Below are positions 61,467 to 64,000 of a stretch of DNA of 64,000 nt, piece by piece. Within the stretch, counting starts at the first letter, position 1. Every line of letters starts with the position of its first letter. The stretch covers positions 1-64,000 of the forward strand of contig RYVZ01000003.1 in assembly GCA_003979345.1 (NCBI GenBank), given 5' to 3'. A model generated the notes under the pieces. It was not told the DNA's origin, searched no databases, and saw only the letters and a list, made by a program, of their open reading frames with translations. Origin of the DNA: Lachnospiraceae bacterium. Its GTDB lineage: Bacteria > Bacillota > Clostridia > Lachnospirales > Lachnospiraceae. The position numbers were made by a program, and so were the translations under genes.

Positions 61467-63661
61467 TAGGATTCCGGAAGCGCATCCAATACGTAGCGAT
61501 AGAAGTCGTTGTTCAAAATGCCAGCAGTATAGCTGTATAGACTGCGGACCTGCTTTTTTATGACTTCCAGATATTCTTCATCGGGCGCTGAAGCATCCGA
61601 CCAGTCCGTTTGTCCGGTACTTTTGTGATAGGCAACCCTGTCTGTGATAAAACTGCGGTCCGAGAAGATCACAAGCGGCGCGCTGTCCGACAGGATATCT
61701 CTGCCTGCATATAGCCTAGAGTCATAAGAGAAACCAAACAAGTTTAAGAGTGTGGGAAGGACGTCCTGGGAGCAGGCTGGTTTATCCACGATGACGGTAT
61801 CCATCTCACTATTCCAAAGAATCAAATGATTGCGATAGATGTCAAGTGTATTCCGTAAAGGCTTTCCTGCGAGTTCCTCCAGATGATTGATCTCCATACC
61901 GTACGGGTAATGATCGGCGGATAGGCAGATGACCGTGTCTGACAGCCTGCCGGCGGCGTCCAGCTCTTTGATCAGATACTCCAGAGCGCGGTCAAGCTCT
62001 ATGTTACATGCAATATAGGCGCGGCCTTCGCCGGAATAGGGCAGACCGGCAACTTCCTCGCGGTGCAGGGAGGACATCATATTGCCGCTGAAGCTATAAT
62101 TCATATGGCCGGATACGGTCATATAATATACATGGAACCGGTCTTCCCCGATATATTGGGGAATTGTCGCCTTCATCATATCCAGATCGGACGCCGGCCA
62201 GTAATTTGCGTTCTCCATCTCAAATATCTGTCCGCCCCAGACGGATTCCTCTAAATTTCCGAGGCTGCTTGCCTGCCATTTATAGCCGAGATTAGGGTGG
62301 GAAAGGTGACGCTTATAATAGTCGAGCGTATTGTTGTGATAGGCATAGCTGTGCGCACCCTCTAGGGAAAAGAAGGAGGGCAGGGCAAACGGCATTGCAA
62401 TCTCCGAACTCCTGCGCATGGAAAACTGCTGATCGGGAATTAAGCCGGTCAGGTTTGTATATTCTCCATCGCTTGTAGAGGTGCTCCATAGCGGGACGTA
62501 ATACTGCTCAAATACGAAGCCTGAATGAATCAGCTTATAGAGTGTGGGTGTCAGCGTTTCATCGACCGCATAGGGGGAAAAGCCCTCCGCCGTGAGGTAA
62601 ATGAGGTTATAGCCCCGGAACATGCCGGTATATTCATTCCGGTTTGTTGCAGGCATGCTCTGTAAATATTCTGCAAGTTTGATGATCTCTTCGGAACCGG
62701 CTTCTGCGGTCAGACGCTCAAAATCGATCGGCAGAACGTTTGGGGAGGTGTCTAACGGTTCCGGTTCATCGGTGTAAGTTTCGGAAGAGCTGCCGACGGA
62801 GACAGGATCGCCGCCGCTGGTGTGTGTCCCGGTGGCATCTGCATCGACTGACGGGTTTGTACCGGGTTTTGCCGAAGACGCGGGATTGCCTGCAATAACG
62901 GAGCCGCCGTCCGTTGAATGGGCGGCCTCGTCAACAGCAGTTATGTCCGAATGCTCCGAGGAGCTTTCTGTGGAAGTCTGATCCGGAAGACTGACCCATG
63001 ATTCAAGAGAGTCTTCTGTTTCGGGAAAGATACCACCACAGAGATCTCTGACCACGGAGGGCATAACACCGTAGGTTGAGACCACTCCGTGAGGGTTGTA
63101 AAATTCACTGTAATTTTCATAATAATCTGTGTGTGCATAAAATCCGATCACACAGATTAGCACATAGGAACACAGACCGATAACTGTGATGCCGGCGTTT
63201 AGCAGGTATTCTCTTTTATGATGATGTTCAAGAGGAAGAAACCGCTCATCCTTTGACCGGCGCTTTCTAAGCAGGATACCTGCTATGGCAAAAGGTACGG
63301 CAAGCGCGAGCAGCAGACCCGATGCGTGGACAATGCCGGTAAATGCTTCGCGCCAATAATTTGTCAAGGCGTCTTTGCCGCCGTTTGTGACGGCTGCCAA
63401 AAGAAGAGGCTGCTTAAAAATCCTCATATAAACAAGCTGGAAAGCAAATAGCAGGTACGCAAGCGATAATAAGATGAAAAAAACCGCGCGATTTCCCTTT
63501 CGGTGAAAAAGTCCCGTGAATAATGCCGCGAGCCCGGCGAACGCGGTACATAGGGGAATGGCGATCAGCGGGTTTGCCGGCGCAAGCCCCAGACAGCCAA
63601 TGTGATAGACGGTTTCCATATATAAGAGTGTGAGAAAATAAAACAAAAACGTTCGTAACAT
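61367..63661 (-). CDS. LtaS-like sulfatase, lipoteichoic acid synthase family
   Basis: A 764-residue membrane enzyme. Five helices (residues 1-190) precede a Ser/Thr/Pro/Gly-rich linker (about 205-315) and an outer sulfatase-fold domain. The nucleophile Thr is in STSTSDGEY, and SADHYPYG holds metal ligands; an EGFSP motif binds the first metal. It probably transfers glycerol-phosphate or a similar group onto a surface polymer; the substrate is unproven. Start ATG 63661 (MLRTFLFYFL) is preferred over 63775, which lies upstream of the promoter. Its last 33 codons overlap the DUF6382 gene antisense. Confidence 0.88.
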   Translation of the reverse strand: MLRTFLFYFLTLLYMETVYHIGCLGLAPANPLIAIPLCTAFAGLAALFTGLFHRKGNRAVFFILLSLAYLLFAFQLVYMRIFKQPLLLAAVTNGGKDALTNYWREAFTGIVHASGLLLALAVPFAIAGILLRKRRSKDERFLPLEHHHKREYLLNAGITVIGLCSYVLICVIGFYAHTDYYENYSEFYNPHGVVSTYGVMPSVVRDLCGGIFPETEDSLESWVSLPDQTSTESSSEHSDITAVDEAAHSTDGGSVIAGNPASSAKPGTNPSVDADATGTHTSGGDPVSVGSSSETYTDEPEPLDTSPNVLPIDFERLTAEAGSEEIIKLAEYLQSMPATNRNEYTGMFRGYNLIYLTAEGFSPYAVDETLTPTLYKLIHSGFVFEQYYVPLWSTSTSDGEYTNLTGLIPDQQFSMRRSSEIAMPFALPSFFSLEGAHSYAYHNNTLDYYKRHLSHPNLGYKWQASSLGNLEESVWGGQIFEMENANYWPASDLDMMKATIPQYIGEDRFHVYYMTVSGHMNYSFSGNMMSSLHREEVAGLPYSGEGRAYIACNIELDRALEYLIKELDAAGRLSDTVICLSADHYPYGMEINHLEELAGKPLRNTLDIYRNHLILWNSEMDTVIVDKPACSQDVLPTLLNLFGFSYDSRLYAGRDILSDSAPLVIFSDRSFITDRVAYHKSTGQTDWSDASAPDEEYLEVIKKQVRSLYSYTAGILNNDFYRYVLDALPESYHPCIDPDWTAPHPAEDTSAVSPPENINTSRSF

Positions 63662-63686
63662 GGCAAAACACTTCTTTCTTCTGCAT

Positions 63687-63715
63687 CTTATATTAAAAGT
63701 ATCACATTTCGACAA
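63687..63715 (-). promoter_or_regulatory. Promoter of the LtaS-like gene
   Basis: Reverse strand: TTGTCG (63710-63715), 17-base spacer, TATAAG (63687-63692). Confidence 0.6.
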
Positions 63716-63773
63716 AAAAAGGGGAAATGTTACGCATTTTAACATAAGATTCATAATCCCTTTATATATGAAC

Positions 63774-63824
63774 AAAAGAGTTTGCGGGGAGTTTGTCTTC
63801 TACAAACTCCCCGCAAACTCTTTT
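63774..63824. repeat. 23-bp perfect inverted repeat between divergent promoters
   Basis: Arms 63774-63796 (AAAAGAGTTTGCGGGG...) and 63802-63824 are perfectly complementary around a 5-base loop CTTCT. A further partial copy, TTTGCAAACTCTTT, follows at 63822-63835. Confidence 0.88.
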
Positions 63825-63849
63825 GCAAACTCTTTATGGGGTTTTGCAT

Positions 63850-63878
63850 TTGACACGATCCGGCTAAAATGCTACGCT
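63850..63878 (+). promoter_or_regulatory. Candidate promoter of the last gene
   Basis: Perfect TTGACA (63850-63855), 17-base spacer, TACGCT (63873-63878). Confidence 0.6.
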
Positions 63879-63912
63879 TATCATTACAAGAAAAGCAGGG
63901 GCAGGAAAACAT

Positions 63913-64000
63913 ATGACAGAGCAGTTAGCCGGATATATGCAGGGCAGGGGTTACCAGATGATGGTGACGAATGTGCCGGGGCTGGTGTTTCTTTTCCGAC
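63913..64000 (+). CDS. Unidentified protein (partial, N-terminus only)
   Basis: ATG 63913 follows CAGGAAAAC and a good promoter. The 29 visible residues begin MTEQLAGYMQGRGYQMMVTN and continue PGLVFLFR to the window edge. This is too short to name; a helix followed by a short strand would fit the cytoplasmic N-domain of some clostridial rhomboid-type proteins, but that is a guess. Confidence 0.5.
   Translation, partial: MTEQLAGYMQGRGYQMMVTNVPGLVFLFR

Noticed and set aside
1..64000. CRISPR arrays
   Set aside because: I found no regularly spaced direct repeats with unique spacers anywhere in the window.

Overview
This window looks like the chromosome of a spore-forming, motile, Gram-positive member of the Clostridia, most likely Lachnospiraceae. 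The reasons are a mid-range base composition with strong GGAGG ribosome sites, a BofA sporulation protein, a flagellin with FliS, a YtrA-type GntR/ABC operon, a SigV/RsiV-type pair, and several families I know mainly from Lachnospiraceae (DUF6240, DUF5702, DUF6382, DUF6061, TnpW). The family assignment is inference; no 16S gene is present.

Region 1-2000 is a scar of mobile DNA. It holds the start of a DUF6061 gene, an AT-rich P-loop kinase cargo gene, tnpW, a serine recombinase cut off after about 35 codons, and a complete CbrC-like gene. Region 2200-6650 carries cardiolipin synthase, a Na/Pi-type transporter with a PhoU-like tail, and a HAD phosphatase. Region 6750-9700 holds an AraC-type regulator fused to a C39/BtrH-like domain and a second gene of the same fold type. 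Region 9728-16343 is a leftward block of two ABC export systems: a NatAB-like set and a GntR-led YtrAB-like set whose operator overlaps its own promoter.

Region 16459-32100 is mostly housekeeping: a TPR protein, DUF4037, AroA, an ECF sigma factor with its receptor-like anti-sigma, an SPFH protein, TraX-like and GH26-like proteins, an odd protein carrying a decarboxylase-beta motif, an Fe-S aldo/keto reductase and a FeoA-FeoB fusion. Region 32200-36500 has two small exported proteins and two signalling proteins (REC-HD-GYP; hemerythrin-CheX-like-REC). Next come tRNA-Lys(CTT), aminopeptidase P, TatD, RsmA, a large TPR/coiled-coil protein, GlgB, and a flagellar set (a FliK-like DUF6240 protein, flagellin, FliS).

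Region 51000-61500 is the most distinctive part: YaaL and BofA, then a ten-gene Tad (type IVb) pilus operon behind its own promoter and a three-hairpin leader. Its parts are unusual: TadZ without a Walker A motif, a TadC with about 195 extracytoplasmic residues inserted, a Flp pilin with a 70-residue acidic leader, a TadE-like protein with two Cys motifs, its own prepilin peptidase, and a DUF6382 protein that ends before any FHA domain and overlaps a convergent LtaS-like sulfatase. The window closes with a 23-bp perfect inverted repeat between two divergent promoters and the first codons of an unidentified gene.
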